In this document: piece after piece, positions 25,441 through 35,307 of the stretch
Layout: the number at the start of each line of letters is the position of its first letter
How positions within the stretch are numbered: position 1 is the first letter of the stretch
DNA from: Solicoccozyma terricola
Lineage: Eukaryota > Basidiomycota > Tremellomycetes > Filobasidiales > Piskurozymaceae
NCBI GenBank assembly: GCA_001600875.1
Contig: BCLD01000014.1
Coordinates: forward strand, 401,475 to 465,474
DNA: 64,000 nt
Direction: 5' to 3'
Program-made: the position numbers and the translations under genes
The notes under the pieces: model-generated
The model's input: only the letters and a program-made list of their open reading frames with translations
Database searches by the model: none
What the model was told of the DNA's origin: nothing

Positions 25441-27788
25441 TCATGCGCGGCCTGGCTCAGGCCCTGGTGCCAACATCGTATTAATCGATGACATTCCCAA
25501 GAACGACAAGTCGTCCCCACCGCCCATCGCATTCCTCTGTCCAGACTTGTCCGCAATGTGGACTTGAACCTGACCGAGCAAGCTGGACCACTTGGAGAGA
25601 GATTCATAACGATCTGCAGACGGTTGAGGGCTGTGGATAGGATTGAGGATGAGCGGCCGAATTTGGATGAGGAGAACGTTGTAAAACTTACAACTTATCC
25701 AACTCAACTCTGCCGTTGACTTGGTCCACTCTCCCTTTCACCTTGCCATCGAGAATTAGGCCGATAAGGAGGTCTTCCACCTCAGAGATGGAAACGTTGA
25801 GTTGCTGTGACGTAAAACTTACTCTATTGCTGTCACATATATCTAAGGCACACATGGACTCACTTTGGCAAGGAATCTGAGCTCGATTCGAGTGTATGGC
25901 TTGATCAAGTCGATGAGATACTGCGTGCGAAGGGACCGGAGGACATCATCGATGTAGTGTCGTATAAACGGGTCGTCGAGAATGGTAGCTTTGTTCTCTG
26001 CGGTGGAACACGGGTTAGGAAGAAAGACCTCTGCAATGTTCAACCTCAGCTTTCATTCATTCACCTTTGATGATTTTCTCGGCGTCGTGTACATCACGAC
26101 GTTGATACGCTGCTACCAGGTTCGTCATGGCTACGATCTGCGGATTCTCTCGGTACCTGAGCGGCGATAATCGAGCTTGAGCGTCGCACATGATCAAACA
26201 TGACCACCTTGACTCACGGCTTAGTTTCCTGAGAGTCAAAAGGGTTGATGTCGCTTCCCATCAACATATACGCCAGTACGAGGTATTTGAGAACTTGAAT
26301 GCGCTGAGGAGAACCGGACTCATCGTACTGCTTGAAAGATTCGAAAAAGTCGGTTGAAGCGTTCTCCCAAGATTCTGGTGGTTTTCCAGACAACATGAGT
26401 CGATTGAAACCAGTCAGGCCTTTCCGCCTCCCACTCACTCTCAGCCATCCACATCTTCCCGCCGCATTCCTTGATTACTCCTAGTATTCGGGGATGAGGT
26501 AAAGCTGAACGGACGCGCTTTGTTGCTTCGTAGACCAGCTGGCATTAAAGGCCATCAGCACTGAAGCTTAACCGAACGAATCCGTGCGAGTCACCTTCAG
26601 TTTCTTCGTCTCTCGTAGATCACTGAACATCTGAATCTCAATCGCATAGACTTCCAAAACTGAGTCGCGTGGAGGAAGATCAGCGTAGATTCTCAGCATT
26701 GGAAATGACCTGATTTGCGCACGTAATGTCCCCTTGCTCTGATCTTCTGATGATGTGCCGGATCCTGAAGCTGAAGGTACGCATGCTCCATGAAGGTTAG
26801 CCAGAATCTATAACAAATGTAAAGAGGATTCAGTATAGTCGCTTCTTGTGTTAGATAGAAGCGTTCCACTGACAGGTCGCAATTTACCATATTCTTTCCT
26901 GTCCAGCCACAACTTTGCAAGTTTGAGATTACATTTGATCGATAAACGCTGTAAAGTAGAGCAACAGCAAGGTATGAGGGCCTTACAATCTAAGGACCTC
27001 TACGATCGGCGGGCTCTGTGTGCTCACCTCGTTTCGTTGTTCATCTAAAACTTGCATAGTAGCTGAATAAAATGCTTCTAACGTTTCTATTCCAATCTCA
27101 GGAGCCAGTGCCGCATGCTAATGCGAAATCCGCCCGATGATCAGTCCAAGCTCTCGTCTTGACTTGGGGACTCGACTCACCTTTCCTTCTCCTCCGACGT
27201 AGTCAAGAATATTGTTAATCGACTTCTCTGATACATTCCTTGTTACCGCGCTCTATCAAATATGAAAATATGAAGCACATCAGCGAATCAGGTTTTCTAC
27301 ATCCTACAGCTCATGTTTACCTTTGTATATGTCAACAACTCTCGATAACTCTCCAAAGCTTGATCTGGTCTCTTGAGTAACAGGAAACGAATTTTGGTGA
27401 TCTGCTTGAGTGATTTGAATCCCCTGATGTGGTCGATAGGAGTGACATGGTCAGGTATGGGAAGGGTAGATGAGCAATGATGAGAGCGCACCAATCCCCC
27501 TTTTCTGGTTCGGACTTGACAACATCTTGAAAGGCTTGAATGGCAGCCTTCGGATCGTCTTCCTTCAACGCTAAGCATATAGAAACAAATGTGATGAGAG
27601 ATTATCGACAAGTATCTTAAATGAGAAACAAACGATTCCTCACCTTTCGCCATATAATAGCTATTCTCAAGATCAGTACCGTCTTGTCCCATATCACCGT
27701 CTCCATCATCTCCATCGTCTTCATACTCGAAATCGTAGTCCTCGTCATCACCGGCATCGTCCATCAGGAAGTCCTCGTCGTCGGACAT
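25441..27788 (-). CDS. CSN2: COP9 signalosome subunit 2
   Basis: CSN2, the PCI-domain subunit of the COP9 signalosome that positions cullin for deneddylation. ATG at 27788 starts the acidic family leader ([20 protein letters not shown]) with [10 protein letters not shown]. Exons then give [120 protein letters not shown] and [20 protein letters not shown], followed by the winged helix and helical tail ending APGPEPGRA at 25441. Order and spacing match human CSN2 closely. At least ten introns; product near 480-500 residues. An in-frame ATG at 27854 would prefix 22 non-conserved residues. Divergent from NDC1 with about 230 bp between starts. Confidence 0.93.
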
Positions 27789-28019
27789 TGCGAAGGAGGA
27801 GGATATGAGAAATGCGAGGTCTGGGGGTGGGTGTCGTTGAGCAATCCGATTCATCGTTCACTACTGGCTTGGTTCCTCCACTCGCGACTCATTCCGCGGT
27901 GCACATGATGTGTGATAATAATAATATCGTCCGATATTGCTCATTCAACGGTGTTCAACATCTACTCGAACGTCTTCAGTGCACCACTCAGCCCCTGTTC
28001 GTTGCATCCAACGGCCGTC

Positions 28020-30881
28020 ATGGCGGTGAGTTGTTGCATGGTGCACCCCGCATGTGCCGAAACTGATCGCTGTGTATTCCTCTAGACCTGCAAGACAGAT
28101 GAGCACTACAAGGTGGGTTTGGTTGATGTCTGCGAGGTCGGAATCCATCGCTAAAGGCCGGCTACCTGTATCTACCAGGCGTACCTCCAAGGTCGCTGGA
28201 ACAGGTTAACCTGGAGATCTGCTCCCATCCTTGCCTTGGCGTTGATCAGCTGCTCGACATATTCGCCAAATTGTAAGCAATGCATTTTATGGAGCGGAAC
28301 ACGACAATTCGCTCATATGCATTTAATTATACAGTTTCCAGTCTCACTTTCTCGAGCGTTTTCGCTCAACTCTTCGGAGCCCTCATCGCATTTGGAGGTT
28401 GTATCTTCCCGCTTCTTGTGCTTCGGCATAAGCTGTTGAAGAGTGAGAGGCGGATTCGTCAAATCCTTCTCGTCACTAGCTGACATTTCCTTGCTTCGAC
28501 GTACAGCGGCTACTTCACCAGTTCCAGCCTCTAGCACGTGGCTAAGACTCCTCCAATCCATCTTCACTCAAAGTCGCTCTCTCCGTCTGATTGTATGGCA
28601 TGGAATATGGGGTTTCTTATGGTCGTTGATTTACTGTGGTGTAGTTGAAGCGAGATACGGCGAAGGGAGAAGTGTAGACTTGGCTCTGTCTAGACCGACT
28701 TCGTGAGTCGTAACCTTTTTATGAGTGTTAAACATAAGACTGATAGCTGACATGTCAAAACGTGAATAGTCGATTCCCTCATCATCTCAACGAGCGATTC
28801 ATCTTTCTCACTCTTTGCAATACCTCTTTCGGACTGCTGTTAGGAATAATCGAGGCCTTCCGAATCAGTATCGATATAGATCGATGGGCTATGCAAAAGG
28901 TAAGCGATTTAAAAAACATACCCTTATACTAAAATATCATGGCTGATATCCGACTTGCTTGACAGCAATCACGGAGTGAGCGAATCATCCACCTCGCACA
29001 ACGGGATCTCAAACAATTAGCTCCATTGCTATTCGTTCATCTGGCCTTTTTCGTTGGTGTGTACAGCTTTTATCGTACTACAGTCTGGGCGTCAGTGATT
29101 CGGGCATCGTATGGGTTGCTCACGTACGTATATCGGCCGTTATCCACGTTTGTTTGTCCGTTTTCCTGATCTATTCTTCTCCCTTTGACAGGCCATTCAT
29201 CCGGAATTTCGCTCGATCAAGCAATCTCAGGTTACACAATTCGTTTGGGTTGATTATAAGAGTGTTCATTGTCCAGTTTGCGACGTTGTTAGCTTGTCGT
29301 GTTCCAGCTGTTGTTTTAGATGTTCAAGCTACACAAGTGAGTTGTGGAAGATGCCATGATATTCCCTTGTATTCCGGCGCCGACTGATACTTGTTTGAAA
29401 ATACCAGGGTTTTGACTTTACACCATTAGCTCGAAAAGGTGGGATGACTTCGGACAAGTATCTATTGGAAGCACTGCAGTCTTCCGATGACTTTTACCTG
29501 GTGCGCATCAGAAACCTTTGCAGTATCCATTCATGTCACCTGCGCTCTAGGCTGATATCCCCCGACTCTCTCTCAACATAGCATTTCACCCTTCAAGAAG
29601 TTGCTGACATGTCATTCCAAGCTGGTCGTCGAGAGCGAATCTTTGCTGATATCAATGGGAAACCAACGCTTTGGAATCAATTATGGCGAGGTCTGATGTT
29701 ACATTTTGGCAAGAGTTATCAACGACTATCGACCCGTGGGGGACGTCTGGTCGTTGCTACCACTTCATCTTCTGCGGCAGTCGTAGTCTCATCAGCTGCT
29801 GCTGCTCAGCCCGTACAGGTCAAGGAGAAACAGAACGTATATCAAACGTCTGTTGTCACCGTCAACCCATCGCAGATCCAACAGGTCGAACGCACAGCTC
29901 AGAGGATGGACCAGGTGATTGTTAGTGGAGTCAACAACCTTTACGTTGGAGTACAACGGTTAGCATCTGGAACATCGGTAGTGGCTTATCAAGCACTGCA
30001 AAAGCTGTTACCTACATTGGAAGCTCAATTCGAGACAAGACCAACTATCAAAGCCATTCAAAATGACATTATTGAAGCGAAAGAAATGTTGATCGCCAAG
30101 GCTCAAATGGTTAAATCAGTAGCGCAGGACCCTCCTCAAGCTGTTGAATCATTGGTAGAATCAAAATCACCGGTTGTTGCTACTCCGATAGGGTGGTGGA
30201 ACGTTTACGTAGGACCGGTGATCAAGCGGGGTATGGACACGGTTACAGCTGTGCTTGCTAGGCGTTGGGCATTGGATGAGATTAACTTTGTCTTGGCTCG
30301 ACGTCGTTTGGATGTTTACGCTGTGAAGGGTTAGTAGTTCGGTTGTCTTAAAGGAATCCCCCCGGAGGGTAATATTTGCTGACGATTCCGGGGTTCGTTT
30401 TTCACAAAACAGCGCTCGCTGCGTTTATCGCTGCATCCTACACCGAAGACACGTATGGTCAAGCTCAACAGGTTATTCCAGCTACTCTAGAGGCGATGAC
30501 CAAATATCATGATGAGCTTATGGCATACAAAGCTGAATTCTCATTGACTGCTGAAAAGCGTGGGATTGTGTGGAGTAATGAAGCGATGAAAGCATGGAAG
30601 GAGGAAGCAGAACCAGTTCAAAAAAGTGAGTTTGGAAGCGTGTTTGGGATTCGTTTGGGAGTGAAAAAAAACGCTAAAAGGTGGTCGGTCTGAAATTGAT
30701 TTCATCTCCTCCGTTGGCCTCCTTTCCTCTTCCCCCCCGCCCTTCTTTTCTCCTCTCTCTTCCAGCTATTGAACAATCTATTCGATGGATTGAACAGACT
30801 TTCGGAACGAGTATGAGATCCTTCATATTCCCACCACGAGTAGCTAGAGTTCTTAAATCGGTGACGACTGCACCACCGTGA
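28020..30881 (+). CDS. NDC1: Ndc1-type transmembrane nucleoporin
   Basis: Integral nuclear-pore and spindle-pole-body protein of the Ndc1 family. The spliced product is about 680 residues. Several hydrophobic segments are visible: FAQLFGALIAFGGCIFPLLV, IVWHGIWGFLWSLIYCGVVE, FIFLTLCNTSFGLLLGIIEA, LLFVHLAFFVGVYSFYRTTV and FGLIIRVFIVQFATLLACRV. They are followed by the soluble C-terminal half with the family block FYLHFTLQEVADMSFQAGRR, ERIFADINGKPTLWNQLWRG, then helices ending FIFPPRVARVLKSVTTAPP at 30881. About eleven introns. The start is uncertain: the ATG at 28020 is followed by one Ala codon and a GTGAGT donor, a two-codon first exon, then TCKTDEHYKAGYLYLPGVPP. This N-terminus is not a recognised Ndc1 block, and a start nearer the first membrane segment is possible. 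Confidence 0.85.
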
Positions 30882-31080
30882 TGGAAAGAATTACGGGGAC
30901 GACAAAATTGTTCATTGTCTATGTCATGCTCTAATAAAAACACGAGGTTACTAACGGAGGAGGATCTGTATTTTTTAAAGTTTTGCCAAGCCAACAGCCC
31001 CCACACTGGCCTTGTCTCAATTGGCATTCTTCGTGATCGAGTTGGGAAGAGGGACAGTGTTCAGCTGAGACAGACAGCAC

Positions 31081-31127
31081 ATGGATGGATGGATGGATGG
31101 ATGGATGGATGGGTGGATGGGTGGATG
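31081..31127. repeat. (ATGG)n tetranucleotide microsatellite
   Basis: Seven to eight perfect ATGG/GGAT units followed by imperfect GGGTGGAT units. Confidence 0.9.
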
Positions 31128-32284
31128 ACTGTGAGCAGCCCGCCTTCCCCCGCCCCTTCTCCCAGTGAACGCGCCACGCGTCGTAAGGGGGGGGACAGTA
31201 GCGACACGCTCAGCGGGATGTGATGGGTGGGCAGGTGGGCAGGTGGGTGACAACGGAATGGAATGGGACAGCTCGGTGGGACTACTGCTGCCAGCTCCTG
31301 CGTTCCGTCACCGTCACATCGAGCCATCCCTCCAAACCCGCATTCGGGTGAAGACACAGGGCTCTCCCGGGTTCCATTTCTGAAATACTAGCGAGCGAGC
31401 GGGCTACGGGTAGGAAGGAATGATTGGACCAAAAGGTCAAGGTCGTCCTAGTCGTCTCGTCTCGTCTCCAGCTTGCATCAATCCCCCTCCCCTCATCGAC
31501 TCTCTCTTTCTTTTCTTTTCTCTTTTAATTTCGTATTGTCTCTCTGGTTGGACTTGGACTAGGGGGTTTTGAGGTTTTCCGCTTTTCGTCTACTTTCCTA
31601 AGGGATCGACCACTTTCGCCGTGGGCGGGTTTCCGATTCGTATAAACCCCTGCATAGAAAGAACGACGACATCGTCAATCTAAACCCCAAGACTTCGCGG
31701 ACGCCGGTCGTCATTTGATCTTCTCTTCCACTCTAACTCTTTTCTCTCTTGGATATTCAAAACCTCACACACTCTTTTTGGACAAACCTCCCGACCTCGA
31801 CCTCGACGCACGGCAATAGCGCAAAGTCGATCTATAGTAAAACCAGCACCGGAACACACCCAACCCAACCACCCACCCCGATCTGTTGTGACCCACAGTG
31901 GGTACTCTCCGCTTATTGTACTGCGAACAAAGCTAACATCGTACTAACCCGTCGATCCCTTTGGACCCCCTCCCCCTCCCTCCCTCCCCCCTTGTCTGCT
32001 ACTCGTCAGTTACCCCGCGTGTCTTTGCCTCGCCCCCATCCTCCCTTATACCGAGCAGTCCATCAACGCCTGCTTCGTTTTCTTCTTCACTGCATCTTGT
32101 GGCTGGTTCCACTTCCACTTCCCCGCCCCCCCTCCCTACCTACCCTCCCGGGGTCTGCAGTCTGCACATAGGTCTTCATCAGAGTAATCCTCCCACTTTG
32201 GACCAAGACTCGCGACCGACGAATCTAACGCTGTTTCAAGACATCGACTGTATCGCTCGTTTCCACCAATCCCGGGTTCACTCC

Positions 32285-32919
32285 NNNNNNNNNNNNNNNN
32301 NNNNNNNNNNNNNNNNNNNNNNNNNNNNNNNNNNNNNNNNNNNNNNNNNNNNNNNNNNNNNNNNNNNNNNNNNNNNNNNNNNNNNNNNNNNNNNNNNNNN
32401 NNNNNNNNNNNNNNNNNNNNNNNNNNNNNNNNNNNNNNNNNNNNNNNNNNNNNNNNNNNNNNNNNNNNNNNNNNNNNNNNNNNNNNNNNNNNNNNNNNNN
32501 NNNNNNNNNNNNNNNNNNNNNNNNNNNNNNNNNNNNNNNNNNNNNNNNNNNNNNNNNNNNNNNNNNNNNNNNNNNNNNNNNNNNNNNNNNNNNNNNNNNN
32601 NNNNNNNNNNNNNNNNNNNNNNNNNNNNNNNNNNNNNNNNNNNNNNNNNNNNNNNNNNNNNNNNNNNNNNNNNNNNNNNNNNNNNNNNNNNNNNNNNNNN
32701 NNNNNNNNNNNNNNNNNNNNNNNNNNNNNNNNNNNNNNNNNNNNNNNNNNNNNNNNNNNNNNNNNNNNNNNNNNNNNNNNNNNNNNNNNNNNNNNNNNNN
32801 NNNNNNNNNNNNNNNNNNNNNNNNNNNNNNNNNNNNNNNNNNNNNNNNNNNNNNNNNNNNNNNNNNNNNNNNNNNNNNNNNNNNNNNNNNNNNNNNNNNN
32901 NNNNNNNNNNNNNNNNNNN
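32285..32919. other. Assembly gap (635 N)
   Basis: Run of N in the leader region, ending next to a C6 tract. Its true length and content are unknown. Confidence 0.99.
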
Positions 32920-33323
32920 CCCCCCTGTCGTTACTCTCCTTACCCTCGTAACCCGTTCCGTATACGCGTCTCATCAGACCTCTTTCATCAACTCATCTAT
33001 CGATCTCCTTTGTCTTTCCGACTCCTGGATTCGATAATCCGAAACGATTTAGAAGGGAAGATTTTGATTCCCTTGAAGACGAGCAGATTGAGGGGAGGAA
33101 AAACAGGGGAGGCAGTATTGGATTGATACAACACCGAACTTTTGGATTTGAGGTTTCTTACCTCAATCAATTCGTCTTCCGCGTCGAGAATTCGCTTTAT
33201 CTCTTCAACCAACCGTTCGATATTCTCATCCACACGTCCCCCCTCAAACCACTCTATCACTTGTCCCGAACCTACCCTCGCATCCTTCCCGCAACTCGAA
33301 CCCCTAACTCGCAAAAAACCACA

Positions 33324-35150
33324 ATGACTCGTCAACTTCCAACACCCACTCTCACAACACCAACACCCTCGCTAGATGCAGGTCGTCAAGTCGCAATCTC
33401 CGTCGCTACATCCGCACTAGATGGAGATCATCTATACGAAGAAGACACAAACGCTGGTTTCGTCGTCAATGGTGGAATGGCATTGGAGTTTAGCGCAAAT
33501 GGTACAGCAGGAGTTGGGACTAGTATTTGGTCGAGTAGAGGTCCAGCGATTGGGAAGGTTGGATGGGAGAATAAGGCGGAACCGTTGAATATCGGTGGTG
33601 GTGGTGGTGGTGGTGGTGGTGGTGGTGGTTTTGGGCATAAAAGGACGACTAGTCTTGGTGCTACGATGACAGTGATGATGGATGGTCGTTTTGCTAAAGG
33701 AGATAATGGTGGAGCTTACGATATGTCATCGCACAAGTCATTCCGTGAGTTCTGCCCATGCGGCCACAGGGAGAGAGAGTGTGTGTGTGGTTTTGATCTC
33801 CAGCATGCTGACTTGCCTCGCCGTTTCATAGCCTTCCATTCGTCTCCCACTAGCTTGCCTACCTCACCTACCGCCTTTTCTGGTCTCGCAAATCCATTCA
33901 CCAATATGGCAGGCGATCGACACGGTGCACACATGTTAAGTCGTTCAGCATCGCCACCTCGGACGGCTTCATCGTCTTTGTCGGCACGCGCAGCCCCCTT
34001 CGAGGTGAACAACTCACATCATCAAGGTCAGCTGGAACCGTCTTCCGGTGGTCTCGTTGGGCATGTTCTCCCACCTCGTCGCCGCCAGCCGCAGGCCGTT
34101 CCACCAAGGCAGCATCGTGTCCAACAGCAACAGCAACGGCAATCCGCTTTCAACTTTGCCAACAACAAGATGATCGCAAGGTCTACGGGAACTCCAGTTC
34201 CTGCTGTTCAACGTCCTACGCATGCTCGAACCCGATCCGATCTCGCACATGGATTCAATTCTGCCCTGCCGATCGTTCACGAGGCCACCAGTATCCCTAC
34301 AGTCACAATCACCTTCGAACCTGTCCGCAGCGCAACACCGCCACCTCGTTCGCTCACTCCACAGCCATACCATCGTCCATCTATAGTAGTGCGGGACCCG
34401 GTTGCGCAGGACTGGTTCAAGTCGTGGAAGCGTCGAGTAGGAGGTCCTTCGGTTCCATCACTCGCTGAATGCAGAGAGATGTTGATCGCCGCCGGCAGGA
34501 TCGATCCAGCTGCTGTCCAAGCACGTTCGAATCCGTGGATTCCTGCCACCAAAGCCGCAACACTGTTGAACCGTTCAAACGATACTGGGACGTCCCCCAA
34601 AGCCAAGCGCTACTCCCTCGATTCAAACAGCTCGAATTCCTCACTACAATCCTCTGGAACCGCAGACAGCTCTAATTCCACGGATATATCATCGGTCCCA
34701 GCTACTCCACACAAATCACGATTCTTCCCGGCGTTCTTGCAAGATCGTTTGCCCGACTCGGCTATGTCCTCACCGACGCAAGCTTCCTTCTCCTCCATCA
34801 ATAGGAGACATCCAGGGCTTATCAATGATCCGATCTGCCCAGCACTCCGCGTCACGCCTCCACCAGCCGAGACGTGCTCGGCACTCGCCTCGCCGACAGA
34901 GTCACAGTACCGCGACTGCATACGCAACCTCAGCCGTCTCAAGCCCGAGGTCGATACGACACCACGCCCAACGATCACATACACCCCCCCTACCGCCTCC
35001 GGTTCTTGGATTGACCTTAACGAAGATGGCGAGCACACGGCAGTCAGGGGCCAGATCGAGTCCGCCGCTGATGTTGCTCGCCGAGAGGAGAAAGGCAGGC
35101 TGATGATAACCAAGCTGCAAAGGCGGGGTCATCCGGTCCCTTCTCGATGA
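33324..35150 (+). CDS. Unrecognised low-complexity protein
   Basis: A long frame from ATG at 33324 to TGA at 35148-35150, 608 codons if unspliced. I do not recognise a family. Visible: a hydrophilic N-terminus (RQVAISVATSALDGDHLYEE), a Gly run of twelve encoded by GGT repeats (33595-33630), an ordered-looking stretch QDWFKSWKRRVGGPSVPSLA followed by ECREMLIAAGRIDP, Ser-rich tracts (SLDSNSSNSSLQSSGTADSS), ASPTESQYRDCIRNLSRLKP and a basic C-terminus ITKLQRRGHPVPSR. A strong intron signal (GTGAGT at 33745, CTGAC branch, TAG at 33831) interrupts the frame. It is 87 bp long and stop-free, so spliced (579 residues) and unspliced forms both stay in frame. The frame extends open upstream of 33324, but that part has no ATG-led conserved sequence. 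The long CT-rich leader suggests a regulated transcript; function unknown. Confidence 0.7.
   Translation: MTRQLPTPTLTTPTPSLDAGRQVAISVATSALDGDHLYEEDTNAGFVVNGGMALEFSANGTAGVGTSIWSSRGPAIGKVGWENKAEPLNIGGGGGGGGGGGGFGHKRTTSLGATMTVMMDGRFAKGDNGGAYDMSSHKSFREFCPCGHRERECVCGFDLQHADLPRRFIAFHSSPTSLPTSPTAFSGLANPFTNMAGDRHGAHMLSRSASPPRTASSSLSARAAPFEVNNSHHQGQLEPSSGGLVGHVLPPRRRQPQAVPPRQHRVQQQQQRQSAFNFANNKMIARSTGTPVPAVQRPTHARTRSDLAHGFNSALPIVHEATSIPTVTITFEPVRSATPPPRSLTPQPYHRPSIVVRDPVAQDWFKSWKRRVGGPSVPSLAECREMLIAAGRIDPAAVQARSNPWIPATKAATLLNRSNDTGTSPKAKRYSLDSNSSNSSLQSSGTADSSNSTDISSVPATPHKSRFFPAFLQDRLPDSAMSSPTQASFSSINRRHPGLINDPICPALRVTPPPAETCSALASPTESQYRDCIRNLSRLKPEVDTTPRPTITYTPPTASGSWIDLNEDGEHTAVRGQIESAADVARREEKGRLMITKLQRRGHPVPSR
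33595..33630 (+). repeat. GGT trinucleotide repeat encoding polyglycine
   Basis: About twelve GGT codons in tandem inside the unrecognised gene at 33324-35150. Confidence 0.9.
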
Positions 35151-35307
35151 TGCGATGTTACCCTTTCCACCTTGTAAATGCAAATACGTCCTTGTCTTTG
35201 TATCGTCGTGACGATGAAATTACATTCAAATGCAACGATCCATGCTCTCTATACAAAGTCTATGTCACGGTCTCCGATCCGGGAAACTATCATGATTAGT
35301 TGATTAC

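Larger units (their letters stand above)
30882..33323. other. Long leader/promoter region with assembly gap
   Basis: About 2.4 kb with no supported gene, containing an ATGG tetranucleotide repeat (31081-31127), direct GTGGGCAG repeats near 31230, CT-rich stretches (31440-31560, 31960-32150) typical of a long fungal leader, and an unresolved run of N (32285-32919) directly followed by C6. The downstream gene has its ATG at 33324. A spliced 5' UTR is likely but cannot be traced across the gap. Confidence 0.45.

Noticed and set aside
31961..33037. Large open frames spanning the N run
   Set aside because: They are open only because the gap is translated as X; the flanking sequence is CT-rich leader.
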